26,355 bases of DNA from an uncultured Bacteroidaceae bacterium (GTDB taxonomy: Bacteria > Bacteroidota > Bacteroidia > Bacteroidales > Bacteroidaceae): NCBI GenBank assembly GCA_904501945.1, contig CAJGCU010000022.1:1-26355 (forward strand). Direction: 5' to 3'. This document shows, piece by piece, positions 1 through 7,885 of the stretch (the stretch's first letter is position 1; the number at the start of each line of letters is the position of its first letter). Below the pieces are notes generated by a model, which saw nothing but the letters and a program-made list of their open reading frames with translations, made no database searches and was not told where the DNA came from. The position numbers and the translations under genes are program-made.

Positions 1-699
1 AGAGAGGAGGTGATGGCTTTTGTCAAGGAAAGGTTGTCGGAAGCGGACATGCGGTTTCATCATGTGGAGTTTCCTGTCTTTAGGGATGTGCCTGTGGAGC
101 TGCATTTCATGCCGGTGAGCATGAACTATCCTCTGTACAACAGGAGGATGCAGAGATGGTTTGAGGAAAGAAAAGATGAACAGATGCGGAACTGGGTGGA
201 ACTGCCAGAGGGGGCAGGGAAAATACCTGTACCAACATGGGAGTTCAACATCGTGTATCAGTTGGCGCACATGATGCACCACTTCTTTGATGAGGGAATC
301 GGGCTGCGGCAGATGATGGACTATTATTATCTATTGAGGACAACAGACAACGGACAACAGACAACGGACAGCAGCGGGCTGATAGCTACATTAAAATATT
401 TGAATCTGTATCATTTTGCTGGGGCTGTGATGTGGGTGCTGCATGAGGTGATGGGGCTAGAGAAATGTCTGTTCATTGTTCCTGCGGATGAGTGGCGAGG
501 CAGATTGTTGCTGGACGAGATTCTGAAGGGCGGAAACTTTGGACAGCATTCGGGGCTGACAAGGCATGGCATGGGTACAAAGTACTTCCTGAAAATCAAG
601 CGCAACATGCGTTTTGTGAGGGCATATCCTGCTGAGGCGTTGTGCGAACCAGTGTTCCGAACATGGCATTTCTTCTGGAGAATGTGGCATAAGTATTGA
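1..699 (+). CDS. Nucleotidyltransferase-family protein, 3' part (5' end outside window)
   Basis: The reading frame is already open at base 1 (Arg-Glu-Glu precede the GTG at 10), so this is the C-terminal portion of a longer protein. The segment EFNIVYQLAHMMHHFF followed by GLRQMMDYYYLL, and the later LYHFAGAVMWVL and EPVFRTWHFFWR stretches, match my memory of the C-terminal half of the 'uncharacterised nucleotidyltransferase' family (NTP_transf_5-like) common in Bacteroidales, often near capsule or exopolysaccharide genes. The catalytic nucleotidyltransferase core would lie upstream of the window, so activity cannot be judged here. A microsatellite of 7-bp units at 338-372 encodes a Thr/Asp/Gln-rich stretch (RTTDNGQQTTDSS). 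The gene ends just before two hairpins. Family assignment is moderately sure; the substrate is unknown. Confidence 0.7.
   Translation, partial: REEVMAFVKERLSEADMRFHHVEFPVFRDVPVELHFMPVSMNYPLYNRRMQRWFEERKDEQMRNWVELPEGAGKIPVPTWEFNIVYQLAHMMHHFFDEGIGLRQMMDYYYLLRTTDNGQQTTDSSGLIATLKYLNLYHFAGAVMWVLHEVMGLEKCLFIVPADEWRGRLLLDEILKGGNFGQHSGLTRHGMGTKYFLKIKRNMRFVRAYPAEALCEPVFRTWHFFWRMWHKY
338..372 (+). repeat. 7-bp microsatellite inside the nucleotidyltransferase gene
   Basis: Two perfect copies of a 14-bp unit (GGACAACAGACAAC at 338-351 and 352-365) are followed by a degenerate copy. Each 14-mer is itself two near-identical 7-mers (GGACAAC and AGACAAC). Neither 7 nor 14 is a multiple of three, so gain or loss of one unit would shift the reading frame. 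Confidence 0.85.
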
Positions 700-701
700 A
701 C

Positions 702-718
702 CGTACCCCTCGGGTACG
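702..718 (+). other. Small hairpin sharing a core with the following terminator
   Basis: CGTACCC at 702-708 pairs perfectly with GGGTACG at 712-718 across a 3-nt loop, starting 3 nt after the stop codon of the preceding gene. Its core ACCCCTCGGGT recurs in the left arm of the larger hairpin at 726-763. Confidence 0.6.
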
Positions 719-725
719 ATGTAGT

Positions 726-773
726 GCACCCCTCGGGTCCGTGATGGCGGACCCGAGGGGTGCGTTTATTTTT
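726..773 (+). terminator. Strong intrinsic terminator
   Basis: A perfect 16-bp stem (726-741 with 748-763) closes a 6-nt loop and is followed by GTTTATTTTT. The stem is GC-rich and placed 27 nt after the stop at 699, as expected for termination of the first gene. Confidence 0.85.
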
Positions 774-887
774 GCTATATATACAACTCTATTATTGTAT
801 CGATGTTTAATATTACAAGCACAGAGAAAGGACTTCGACAAAGAGCCGTAATCGACTAAAAGAAACGCTGCCGCCTAACATCGCGAT

Positions 888-956
888 GTCGCACCGCAGT
901 GCAGCATAAAGTCACACCGCTGTATTAACGAGAGTCGCACCGCAGTGCAAATGAGA
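888..956. repeat. Three tandem 23-bp units with GCAC/GTGC hairpins
   Basis: Units begin at 888, 911 and 934, and a further GTC falls at 957, so the spacing is exactly 23 bp. Units 1 and 3 share the 16-mer GTCGCACCGCAGTGCA. Unit 2 is divergent (GTCACACCGCTGT) but can still form a shorter ACA/TGT stem. The stretch 774-1036 around it holds no convincing ORF. Confidence 0.75.
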
Positions 957-1041
957 GTCAAGCCTTAGAACTTTTAAGAGTGGGAAAAGGCTGCTTGATA
1001 ATGAAGATGATTGCTTTGGGAAAAAGATTGCTACCATTTGT

Positions 1042-1072
1042 TTTGCCATTAGAATTGGAATGTGTACATTTG
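1042..1072 (+). promoter_or_regulatory. Bacteroidota-type promoter for the aldo/keto reductase gene
   Basis: TTTG at 1042-1045, a 19-nt spacer and TACATTTG at 1065-1072 match the Bacteroidota primary sigma factor consensus (TTTG, 19-21 nt, TAnnTTTG). Transcription would start near 1078, about 65 nt before the ATG at 1143. Confidence 0.8.
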
Positions 1073-1142
1073 CAAAGTTCATCTGTTTTGTAAAAGAAAA
1101 TGAACATAAATATTGTATGAAAACACTATTAACAAACACAAG

Positions 1143-1970
1143 ATGATGAAATTAAAACTTAATAACGGGATTGAGATACCTCAGATAGGAGTCGGCACAT
1201 GGACGCTCAGAGGCGAAGTTGCCAAAAATAATGTCTGCATGGCGCTGAAGGCTGGTTTCCGCCATATTGACACGGCTCAGATGTATGAAAATGAGGAAGA
1301 GGTCGGTCAAGGAATTATCGACAGCGGAATGGCACGCGAAGAGGTTTTTCTCGCCACTAAAGTTTCACCGCCGACAATGCGCAATGGCGCTGACGCCGTG
1401 AGAAACTCCATTGAAGAGAGTCTCCAAAAACTGAAAACTCCTTACATCGACCTTCTGCTGATTCACTGGCCTGTGAAAGACTGCGTGAAATTCACTTGGG
1501 AAATCATGGAGTCGTATGTGAAAGAAGGAAAGATTCGTTCGATTGGTGTGAGCAACTTTAATCCGAACCACTTGGAAGATTTGCTTTCGTATGCAGAGAT
1601 ACGTCCAGTCATCAATCAGATTGAGGTTCACCCCTATATGTCGCAAGTGGAGAATATTGAATTCAACCGCAACCTTGGCATACAGATTGAAGCCTGGGGA
1701 CCTTTCGGACAGGGCGACATTGACATCGTGGGCAATCCCGTATTGCAATCATTGGCAAAGAAATATCAAAAGACTATCTCGCAGATTGTGCTCCGCTGGA
1801 TTATACAGCGAGGGCTTATCACCATCCCTCGATGCAAGCCCAATCATTTTGCCGAGAATCTTGAGGTCATGCAGTTTGCGCTGGCGGAGGATGACATGCT
1901 AGCCATCAACGCGTTGAACCAGAACCACCGTTCGGACCCTCGCAACAATCCAGACAATTTCCCTTGGTAA
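1143..1970 (+). CDS. Aldo/keto reductase
   Basis: A 275-residue cytoplasmic NAD(P)H-dependent oxidoreductase that would reduce aldehydes or ketones. The catalytic tetrad is visible: Asp43 and Tyr48 in HIDTAQMYENE, Lys73 in LATKVSP and His108 in LLLIHWPV. The cofactor-binding features SIGVSNFNPNHLE and IPRCKPNHFAENLEV follow. Length and motifs fit the 2,5-diketo-gluconate reductase (Dkg)-like branch, but the substrate cannot be read from sequence. The frame extends upstream to a TTG at 1113; I chose the first ATG (1143, with a second at 1146) because the family usually begins a few residues before the LNNGIEIPQIGVGTW block. No Shine-Dalgarno is visible. It ends 21 nt before the esterase gene, so the two are probably co-transcribed. 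Confidence 0.9.
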   Translation: MMKLKLNNGIEIPQIGVGTWTLRGEVAKNNVCMALKAGFRHIDTAQMYENEEEVGQGIIDSGMAREEVFLATKVSPPTMRNGADAVRNSIEESLQKLKTPYIDLLLIHWPVKDCVKFTWEIMESYVKEGKIRSIGVSNFNPNHLEDLLSYAEIRPVINQIEVHPYMSQVENIEFNRNLGIQIEAWGPFGQGDIDIVGNPVLQSLAKKYQKTISQIVLRWIIQRGLITIPRCKPNHFAENLEVMQFALAEDDMLAINALNQNHRSDPRNNPDNFPW

Positions 1971-1991
1971 TTACTTTTAACCACCTGCAAC

Positions 1992-3461
1992 ATGAATACA
2001 AAAAACACAATTCTTATTTTCGTACTGCTCTTATGCACAGCTATTGCCAAGGCACAGTACCAGCAAGTGAATGACATCCTATATACGGAATCGACCGACT
2101 CTTATGCACAAGAACGCTGCAAACTGGACGTGTACTACCCTACCAATCGCAAAGACGCGCCTGTGGTCGTGTGGTTCCACGGAGGAGGTATAGAAGGGGG
2201 TAACAAACATATTGACAGAGAGTTGAAGAACAGTGGTCTTGTGGTCGTTGCCGCCAACTACCGCCTGCTGCCTAAAGCCAATATTGACCAATGTCTAGAC
2301 GATGCGGCAGCTGCTGTGGCCTGGGCATACAAGCATGCAGAAAAATATGGCGGCAGCAAAAACAAAATATTCGTGGCTGGACACTCGGCAGGAGGCTATC
2401 TGCTCGACATGATTGGGCTGGACAAGAAATGGCTTGCAAAATATGGCGTGGATGCAGATTCACTGGCAGGCCTATTCCCTTTCAGCGGACAATGCCTCAC
2501 CCACTACAATATCCGAAAGCAACAAGGATTGGGACCTCTGCAACCTTCCATCGACCAATATGCGCCACTTTCACACCTACGCCCAGATGCACCTCCTATC
2601 ATCATCGTTTCTGGAGACAGGGAACAGGAAATGAACGGACGGTATGAAGAACAAGCCTACTTCTGGCGCATGCTGAAACTGGTAGGACATCCAGACGTTG
2701 CCCTTTATGAAATGCAAGGCTACGACCATGGGAGCATGCTCGTGCCTGCATATCATATCTTGAAAGAACATATCAAGCGACTGACCAGCAAGAAAACATC
2801 TCCCCTTCCCCAGCCTTCTGTGAAGGTTGAACAACAGGCTGAATATCTTTTTGCATGGCAAACTCCTTATGTAAAAAATGATGCCAAAATCGACGTCGAA
2901 AATCCTTCCATCCTCCATTTGGGTACAAATAATGGATACTATGACTTGACGGCAGAAACAGGAGCTTTCATCCAAGGGCTCAAGGATTTCTCTGTTTCTG
3001 TCTATTTCAAAGTCAGTTCCGAAAACAAGCTTGACGGTTACGGACATTTCCTTTTCGCCTTCTCTGAATTAGCGGAAAATAGTGCGAAAGAAGGTCCTTA
3101 TATGGCCATGCGACTAAATGAACAGCGATTTGAGACCTCTACTGGAGGATATGAAAATGAACAAATCATCATGCAAGGAGGTCAGCCCCAACGTGATGTG
3201 TGGGTTCATGTGCTTTACCGGCAGCAAGGTCATAAAGGCGAACTTTATCTGGACGGAAAGCTAATTGGCAAGAACAATAACATGCCTATTCTTTCTGAGA
3301 TATTCAAAGATGCACCTACTCATTGCTGGATTGGACGTGCTCCTTTCCGTGGTGACAAATATCTGACACAGACGCAAGTGGCAGATTTCCGACTTTACAA
3401 CTATGCTGTCAGCAACCAAGAATTCCAGCAGCTAAAGAAGAAAAAGAGGTTACTGAAATAA
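1992..3461 (+). CDS. Secreted alpha/beta-hydrolase (esterase) with C-terminal LamG-like domain
   Basis: 489 residues. The N-terminus is a typical signal peptide with likely cleavage after AKA (residue 21), so export is expected. An esterase-lipase fold follows: oxyanion-hole HGGG (63-66), nucleophile Ser132 in AGHSAGG, candidate Asp209 in VSGDRE and His246 in GYDHGSM, giving a complete triad. From about residue 290 to 485 there is a concanavalin/LamG-like beta-sandwich pattern (ELYLDGKLIG, then CWIGRAPF and VADFRLYNYAVS). The whole resembles carbohydrate-ester hydrolases that act on plant or host glycans, but the exact substrate is inferred only. It follows the aldo/keto reductase by 21 nt and converges on uvrB. 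The hydrolase call is solid; the LamG call is good. Confidence 0.85.
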   Translation: MNTKNTILIFVLLLCTAIAKAQYQQVNDILYTESTDSYAQERCKLDVYYPTNRKDAPVVVWFHGGGIEGGNKHIDRELKNSGLVVVAANYRLLPKANIDQCLDDAAAAVAWAYKHAEKYGGSKNKIFVAGHSAGGYLLDMIGLDKKWLAKYGVDADSLAGLFPFSGQCLTHYNIRKQQGLGPLQPSIDQYAPLSHLRPDAPPIIIVSGDREQEMNGRYEEQAYFWRMLKLVGHPDVALYEMQGYDHGSMLVPAYHILKEHIKRLTSKKTSPLPQPSVKVEQQAEYLFAWQTPYVKNDAKIDVENPSILHLGTNNGYYDLTAETGAFIQGLKDFSVSVYFKVSSENKLDGYGHFLFAFSELAENSAKEGPYMAMRLNEQRFETSTGGYENEQIIMQGGQPQRDVWVHVLYRQQGHKGELYLDGKLIGKNNNMPILSEIFKDAPTHCWIGRAPFRGDKYLTQTQVADFRLYNYAVSNQEFQQLKKKKRLLK

Positions 3462-3489
3462 AATAAGATACAAATACATTACCATAACG

Positions 3490-5520
3490 CTAATGTGAAT
3501 TCAAGAGGTCTTCCAGACGGAGGGCCTCTTTCTTGTACTCCTCGGCTTTGAGAAATTCTAATTTCTTGGCCGCCTCCTTCATCAACTTGCGATTTCGGTC
3601 GATTGCACGACGGAGCTCTTCTGGCGTCATAGCATTGTAGATGGTGTCAACCTTTGATTCTGCTGCCAAAGAAGCATTTTCTTCAATATAAGCATTGCCA
3701 ACATATTCAACAGGCTTGTGCTGATTGATAGCCATTTGCGCCTTCTTTATCTGAGTAGGCGTAATACCATGCTCTTCATTGTATGCCATCTGCTTTTTAC
3801 GACGGCGATTCGTCTCGTCAATGGTTTGCTGCATCGTTTCCGTTATCGTTTCGGCATACATGATGGCCAGTCCGTGGACATTGCGAGCTGCACGACCTAT
3901 AATTTGAACAAGTGAGCGATGATTACGCAGAAAACCCTGATAATCAGCATCAAGAATGGCTACAAGAGATACCTCTGGGATATCAAGTCCCTCGCGCAAG
4001 AGATTGATGCCAATGAGCACATCGTAGGTACCAGCACGAAAGTTGTTGATGATATCCACACGGTCAAAAGTGTCGATGTCTGAATGGATGTAGTTTGCCT
4101 TAATACCTACGCTATTGAAGAAACTGGACACTTCTTCTGCCTGTCGCTTTGTGGACGTAATGACAAGGGTGCGTTCTCCGGCCTCATTACGTTGATGAAT
4201 CTCTTCAATGAGGTCATCCATGAAATTGAGTTTAGGACGTACCTCAATGGGAGGGTCAAGCAAGCCTGTAGGACGAATGAGCTGCTCAACTATCACACCT
4301 TCAGCACGTTCCAATTCATATTCAGCTGGAGTTGCTGAGACATAGATAGTTTGTGGAGTCAGTTCCTCGAACTCTTCCAAACGCAAGGGGCGATTGTCTA
4401 ATGCGGCAGGCAAACGAAAAGCATAATCAACCAAGTTTTCTTTTCTGTGACGGTCACCACCCCACATCGCTTTTACCTGCGGAATGGACTGATGGCTCTC
4501 ATCAATAATGAGCAAATAGTCTTCAGGGAAGAAGTCTAGCAAACAGTAAGGACGTTCTCCTGCAGCACGTCCGTCGAAATAGCGCGAATAGTTCTCAATG
4601 CCTGAGCAATGCCCTGTTTCACGAATCCACTCAAGGTCATTGGTCACACGCAATTCTATCTGCTTTGCCTTCTCCATATCACCTTTTTCCTTGTAAAATT
4701 CGATGCGTTCGTGAAGGTCATCTTCTATGTCATGAATGGCTTTCAACGTCTGTTCCTTTGTTGTCATAAAAAGGTTGGCAGGATAAATTTTGTACTCCTT
4801 GTAAGAAGCAATAGGATACAGCGTCTGGATGTCTAATTCCTGAATATCGTCAATTGTATCATCAAAATAACAAATTCTCAGAATCTTCTCATCATAAGCA
4901 AGATAGACATCAACAGTTTCACCCTTTACACGAAACTGCCCTCGCTCTAATTCATCTGCTGCAGCAAGGTCATTATTGACATAAAGCATATCCACTAACT
5001 TACGCCGCAACGTTTCTTGAGGCAAGTCCTGATCCACTTCTATGCCAAGGATATTTTCCGCATAACTAGTTGGAGCTCCCATGCCATAAATGCACGATAC
5101 AGACGAAACAATAATGACATCTTTTCGTCCTGACAGCAAAGCTGATGTAGCAGCTAAACGACGGCGGTCAAGATCCTCATTGATAGCAAGGTCTTTTTCA
5201 ATGTAAGTTCCTGTTGAAGGAATATATGCTTCTGGCTGGTAATAATCGTAATAGCTCACATAATATTCAACTGCATTATGAGGGAAAAAGGCCTTCATCT
5301 CCGTATAGAGCTGATGTGCCAGTGTCTTGTTATGACTAAAGATGAGCGTTGGCTTACCCACATTCTGGATGACATTCGCCATAGTGAAGGTTTTGCCAGA
5401 GCCGGTTACACCCAGCAACACCTGTGCAGGCACTCCGTCCAGCACTCCCTGCGTGAGTTGCTCGATGGCCTGAGGCTGGTCGCCTGTGGGACTAAATTTC
5501 GATGTCAGCTGAAACTCCAT
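3490..5520 (-). CDS. uvrB: UvrABC excinuclease subunit B
   Basis: A 676-residue, full-length UvrB, the damage-verifying helicase-like subunit of nucleotide excision repair that works with UvrA and UvrC. Visible features are the Walker A GVTGSGKT (37-44), the damage-probing beta-hairpin region rich in Tyr (YYVSYYDYYQPEAY, about 86-99), helicase motif II DESH (340-343), motif VI QIIGRAARN (539-547), and a C-terminal UVR motif (about 635-670, RRAIDRNRKLMKEAAKKLEF) that contacts UvrC. The gene stands alone, convergent with the esterase and divergent from bamD. I saw no recognisable LexA box upstream. Confidence 0.98.
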   Translation of the reverse strand: MEFQLTSKFSPTGDQPQAIEQLTQGVLDGVPAQVLLGVTGSGKTFTMANVIQNVGKPTLIFSHNKTLAHQLYTEMKAFFPHNAVEYYVSYYDYYQPEAYIPSTGTYIEKDLAINEDLDRRRLAATSALLSGRKDVIIVSSVSCIYGMGAPTSYAENILGIEVDQDLPQETLRRKLVDMLYVNNDLAAADELERGQFRVKGETVDVYLAYDEKILRICYFDDTIDDIQELDIQTLYPIASYKEYKIYPANLFMTTKEQTLKAIHDIEDDLHERIEFYKEKGDMEKAKQIELRVTNDLEWIRETGHCSGIENYSRYFDGRAAGERPYCLLDFFPEDYLLIIDESHQSIPQVKAMWGGDRHRKENLVDYAFRLPAALDNRPLRLEEFEELTPQTIYVSATPAEYELERAEGVIVEQLIRPTGLLDPPIEVRPKLNFMDDLIEEIHQRNEAGERTLVITSTKRQAEEVSSFFNSVGIKANYIHSDIDTFDRVDIINNFRAGTYDVLIGINLLREGLDIPEVSLVAILDADYQGFLRNHRSLVQIIGRAARNVHGLAIMYAETITETMQQTIDETNRRRKKQMAYNEEHGITPTQIKKAQMAINQHKPVEYVGNAYIEENASLAAESKVDTIYNAMTPEELRRAIDRNRKLMKEAAKKLEFLKAEEYKKEALRLEDLLNSH

Positions 5521-5546
5521 TTTCTGATCTTGCCGTTATATCGTTG

Positions 5547-5554
5547 CAAAATTA
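5547..5554 (-). promoter_or_regulatory. Candidate -7 element for uvrB
   Basis: On the minus strand TAATTTTG fits TAnnTTTG, 26 nt before the uvrB ATG. No TTTG is found at the expected -33 distance, so this is tentative. Confidence 0.4.
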
Positions 5555-5649
5555 CGACTTTCTGTTTGTAAATGCCCCTAAAAGGAGAGTTTTTCCTAAA
5601 TAAAAGTGAAATATTCATCGCTTATTAATCTTACTTCAACAAAAAAGCG

Positions 5650-5657
5650 TAACTTTG
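5650..5657 (+). promoter_or_regulatory. Candidate -7 element for the bamD operon
   Basis: TAACTTTG fits TAnnTTTG and lies 20 nt before the bamD ATG at 5678, but the expected upstream TTTG is not clear. Its position supports the 5678 start over the in-frame GTG at 5606. Confidence 0.5.
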
Positions 5658-5677
5658 CATTCATAATTTTTGTACTA

Positions 5678-6511
5678 ATGAAGAAATTATTGTCAATCGG
5701 GCTGATTTCAGCCGTGTTATTAAGCGCTTGCAACTCCTATAACATGGTGCTGAAATCTACTGACTATGATTACAAATACGAGGTTGCCAAAGAGTGCTAT
5801 GCTGCAGGAGAATACACCAAAGCTTATCAACTTTTGGAAGAACTCATCATCGTAATGAAGGGATACGACCGTGGAGAAGAATCTCTCTTCATGCTTAGCA
5901 TGTGCTACTACTACCTGAATGACTACGAGACTGCGGCTATCTACCTTGACAGGTATGTCAAGAGCTACCCCAAAGGCGAGTACACTGAACTGGCTCGATT
6001 CTACAGCGGAAAAGCATTGTATCAGCAAAGCCCAGACCCACGTCTTGATCAGGCACCCACTTACACTGCCATCAACATGTTGCAAGATTTCCTTGACTAT
6101 TACCCCTACTCTGACAAGCGAGAAGAGGCTGACAACATGATTTACGATTTGCAGGACCGACTTGTACAGAAAGAGTATGACAATGCCTTGCTTTATTATA
6201 ATCTTGGCGAATACAATGGCAACTGCCACTATGGCGGCAACAATTTCGAAGCAAGCATCCTCACTGCTGAAAATGCTCTGAAGACATTCCCTTATACTCG
6301 CCTGCGCGAAGATCTCTACATGAACATTCTCCGTTGCCGCTACCAGCTGGCACAGCGAAGCGTTGCATCGAAAGAAATGGACCGATTCAGAGAAACTATT
6401 GATGAATACTACGGATTCAGAAACGAGTTTCCCGACAGCAAGTACATGAAAGAAGCAGACAAAATCTTCAAGAATGCATCTGCCAAAGTAAAGCCAGAAG
6501 CAACTGAATAA
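5678..6511 (+). CDS. bamD: Outer membrane assembly lipoprotein BamD
   Basis: A 277-residue lipoprotein of the BAM complex, which folds and inserts beta-barrel proteins into the outer membrane. Translated from ATG 5678 it opens with a lipoprotein signal peptide ending in the lipobox LLSAC (Cys18). The mature part has repeated tetratricopeptide-like helices: EVAKECYAAGEYTKAYQLLEE, then LSMCYYYLNDYETAAIYLDRYVKSYP, and later LYYNLGEY and ENALKTFPYT. This matches the YfiO/BamD arrangement. The frame runs back to a GTG at 5606, which would bury the signal peptide and overlap the candidate promoter, so I reject that start. It is followed by rpoZ and a DUF4293 gene on the same strand. Confidence 0.92.
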   Translation: MKKLLSIGLISAVLLSACNSYNMVLKSTDYDYKYEVAKECYAAGEYTKAYQLLEELIIVMKGYDRGEESLFMLSMCYYYLNDYETAAIYLDRYVKSYPKGEYTELARFYSGKALYQQSPDPRLDQAPTYTAINMLQDFLDYYPYSDKREEADNMIYDLQDRLVQKEYDNALLYYNLGEYNGNCHYGGNNFEASILTAENALKTFPYTRLREDLYMNILRCRYQLAQRSVASKEMDRFRETIDEYYGFRNEFPDSKYMKEADKIFKNASAKVKPEATE

Positions 6512-6547
6512 TAGAATATTAAAAACAGAAAATAGATATAGACAACT

Positions 6548-6883
6548 ATGGATTTCAAAAAGACAAATGCACCATCTACCACTGTGACACGCAATCTTCC
6601 TGACTTCAGCCGTGACACAAACAACCTGTATGAAAGCGTTGCCATCATCTCAAAGCGCTCTAACCAAATTGCAGCAGAAATGAAGGATGAACTCAGCAAG
6701 AAACTGGTTGAATTTGGTGCACATAGCGACACACTCGAAGAGGTTTTCGAGAACGAAGAACAAATACAGATTTCTCGCTACTACGAGCGTCTGCCAAAAC
6801 CTACACTCATCGCCACACAGGAATTCCTTGAGGACAAAGTGTATTTCCGTAACCCTTCTAAGGAAGCAGACAGAAAGCTTTAA
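6548..6883 (+). CDS. rpoZ: RNA polymerase omega subunit (Rpb6/RpoZ-like), Bacteroidota type
   Basis: A 111-residue protein. The segment NLYESVAIISKRSNQIAAEM is the omega/Rpb6 signature helix, and EEVFENEEQIQISRYYERLPKP with ATQEFLEDKVYFRNP is typical of the Bacteroidota version as I remember it. Omega wraps around the beta-prime C-terminus and stabilises the polymerase. It lies 36 nt after bamD and its stop is 3 nt before the next ATG, so translational coupling with the DUF4293 gene is likely. Confidence 0.85.
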   Translation: MDFKKTNAPSTTVTRNLPDFSRDTNNLYESVAIISKRSNQIAAEMKDELSKKLVEFGAHSDTLEEVFENEEQIQISRYYERLPKPTLIATQEFLEDKVYFRNPSKEADRKL

Positions 6884-6886
6884 TCC

Positions 6887-7399
6887 ATGATTCAGCGAAT
6901 ACAGACAGTATATCTGGCACTAGTACTCATTTTCTCTTTCGTCGGACTCATTTCTACCGTTGGAGAATGGACTGCCGCAAACGGAATCGTAGCCAGTTTC
7001 AGCAACTTCACCTTCGGAGCAGAAGGAGCATTCAAGGCATTGGACTCGACTAAAGGTCCATGGTGCTTGGGCATACTCCTTATCATGGTCATGTTCTTGA
7101 CCACTATGAGCATTCTGCTTTTCCGCAAACGTATGCGCCAATTACGGCTCACCATATTCAGCACAATCCTCCTCGTTGGCTATGTGGCTGCTTATGCCGT
7201 ATTCGCCTTTTATTACGATTTGAAGATTGATGTCTATGCAATGACTGCATATACGGAAGTAGAAAGCATCATTCCCGCTACATTCCGTCTCAAATTTGCG
7301 GCCATATTCCCCGTATTAAGCATCATTCTCAACTGCCTTGCCATACAAGGAATCAGAAAAGACGAAGCACTTGTACGTTCGCTCGACAGAATCCGATAA
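6887..7399 (+). CDS. DUF4293 four-helix membrane protein
   Basis: 170 residues starting MIQRIQTVYL, a beginning typical of the DUF4293 family in Bacteroidota. Four hydrophobic segments are visible: about 8-25 (LALVLIFSFVGLI), 61-80 (LGILLIMVMFLTTMSILLF), 88-112 (LTIFSTILLVGYVAAYAVFAFYY) and 137-153 (FAAIFPVLSIILNCLAI). Basic residues cluster after the second helix (FRKRMRQLR). The function is unknown. Its place directly after rpoZ, 3 nt away, suggests it is the last gene of the bamD-rpoZ transcript. Confidence 0.85.
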   Translation: MIQRIQTVYLALVLIFSFVGLISTVGEWTAANGIVASFSNFTFGAEGAFKALDSTKGPWCLGILLIMVMFLTTMSILLFRKRMRQLRLTIFSTILLVGYVAAYAVFAFYYDLKIDVYAMTAYTEVESIIPATFRLKFAAIFPVLSIILNCLAIQGIRKDEALVRSLDRIR

Positions 7400-7502
7400 G
7401 CATAAAGGTCAGACAATTCACGCATCCTCATATATATAATAATGTGTAAGAGGATTGGGGCATAAAAAACTTCCATTAGGCGCACATTTTTTTACAAAAT
7501 GT

Positions 7503-7533
7503 TTTGCCAGTTCAAGAAAATATGCTACCTTTG
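7503..7533 (+). promoter_or_regulatory. Promoter of the tRNA cluster
   Basis: TTTG at 7503-7506, a 19-nt spacer and TACCTTTG at 7526-7533: a full match to the Bacteroidota consensus. The first tRNA begins 77 nt further on. The intergenic stretch 7400-7610 holds nothing else recognisable. Confidence 0.85.
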
Positions 7534-7610
7534 CACTCGCAATCAGGAAAGAACATAGATTCCTACCTAAAAAGCAATAAAGATTGACTTATCAAACTTA
7601 AGCGAAAGTT

Positions 7611-7683
7611 GCGGAAATAGCTCAGTTGGTAGAGCACAACCTTGCCAAGGTTGGGGTCGCGAGTTCGAGTCTCGTTTTCCGCT
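7611..7683 (+). tRNA. tRNA-Gly (GCC), copy 1
   Basis: A complete cloverleaf of 73 nt: acceptor GCGGAAA/TTTCCGC, anticodon stem CAACC/GGTTG with loop TTGCCAA (anticodon GCC), and T-arm GCGAG TTCGAGT CTCGT. CCA is not encoded. It is identical to the copies at 7926 and 8071. Confidence 0.97.
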
Positions 7684-7701
7684 CAAAAGTCATCAGGCAA
7701 T

Positions 7702-7782
7702 GCCCACGTGGCGGAATGGTAGACGCGCTCGTTTCAGGTGCGAGTGTTGAGAGACGTGCAAGTTCGATTCTTGTCGTGGGCA
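7702..7782 (+). tRNA. tRNA-Leu (CAG)
   Basis: 81 nt: acceptor GCCCACG/CGTGGGC, anticodon stem CTCGT/GCGAG with loop TTCAGGT (anticodon CAG), a long class II variable arm, and T-arm GCAAG TTCGATT CTTGT. CCA is not encoded. It lies 18 nt after the first tRNA-Gly. Confidence 0.95.
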
Positions 7783-7795
7783 CTCCGTATAGAAT

Positions 7796-7877
7796 GGAGA
7801 GGTGGCGGAATGGTAGACGCGCTACTTTGAGGGGGTAGTGGGCTCAGCCCGTGTGAGTTCGAGTCTCATCCTCTTCA
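7796..7877 (+). tRNA. tRNA-Leu (GAG)
   Basis: 82 nt: acceptor GGAGAGG/CCTCTTC with one G-U pair, anticodon stem CTACT/GGTAG with loop TTGAGGG (anticodon GAG), a class II variable arm, and T-arm GTGAG TTCGAGT CTCAT. It lies 13 nt after tRNA-Leu(CAG). Confidence 0.95.
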
Positions 7878-7885
7878 CTCAACCC

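Noticed and set aside
888..956. CRISPR array
   Set aside because: Only three imperfect 23-bp units without spacers; no cas genes nearby.
1113..1142. Upstream TTG start for the aldo/keto reductase
   Set aside because: It adds ten residues not typical of the family; the ATG at 1143 fits better.
5606..5677. Upstream GTG start for bamD
   Set aside because: It would hide the lipoprotein signal peptide and overlap the likely promoter.
5720..6229. 169-residue minus-strand ORF
   Set aside because: It is a shadow of bamD with no family features.
7626..7838. 70-residue ORF across the tRNA cluster
   Set aside because: It reads through three complete tRNA genes.
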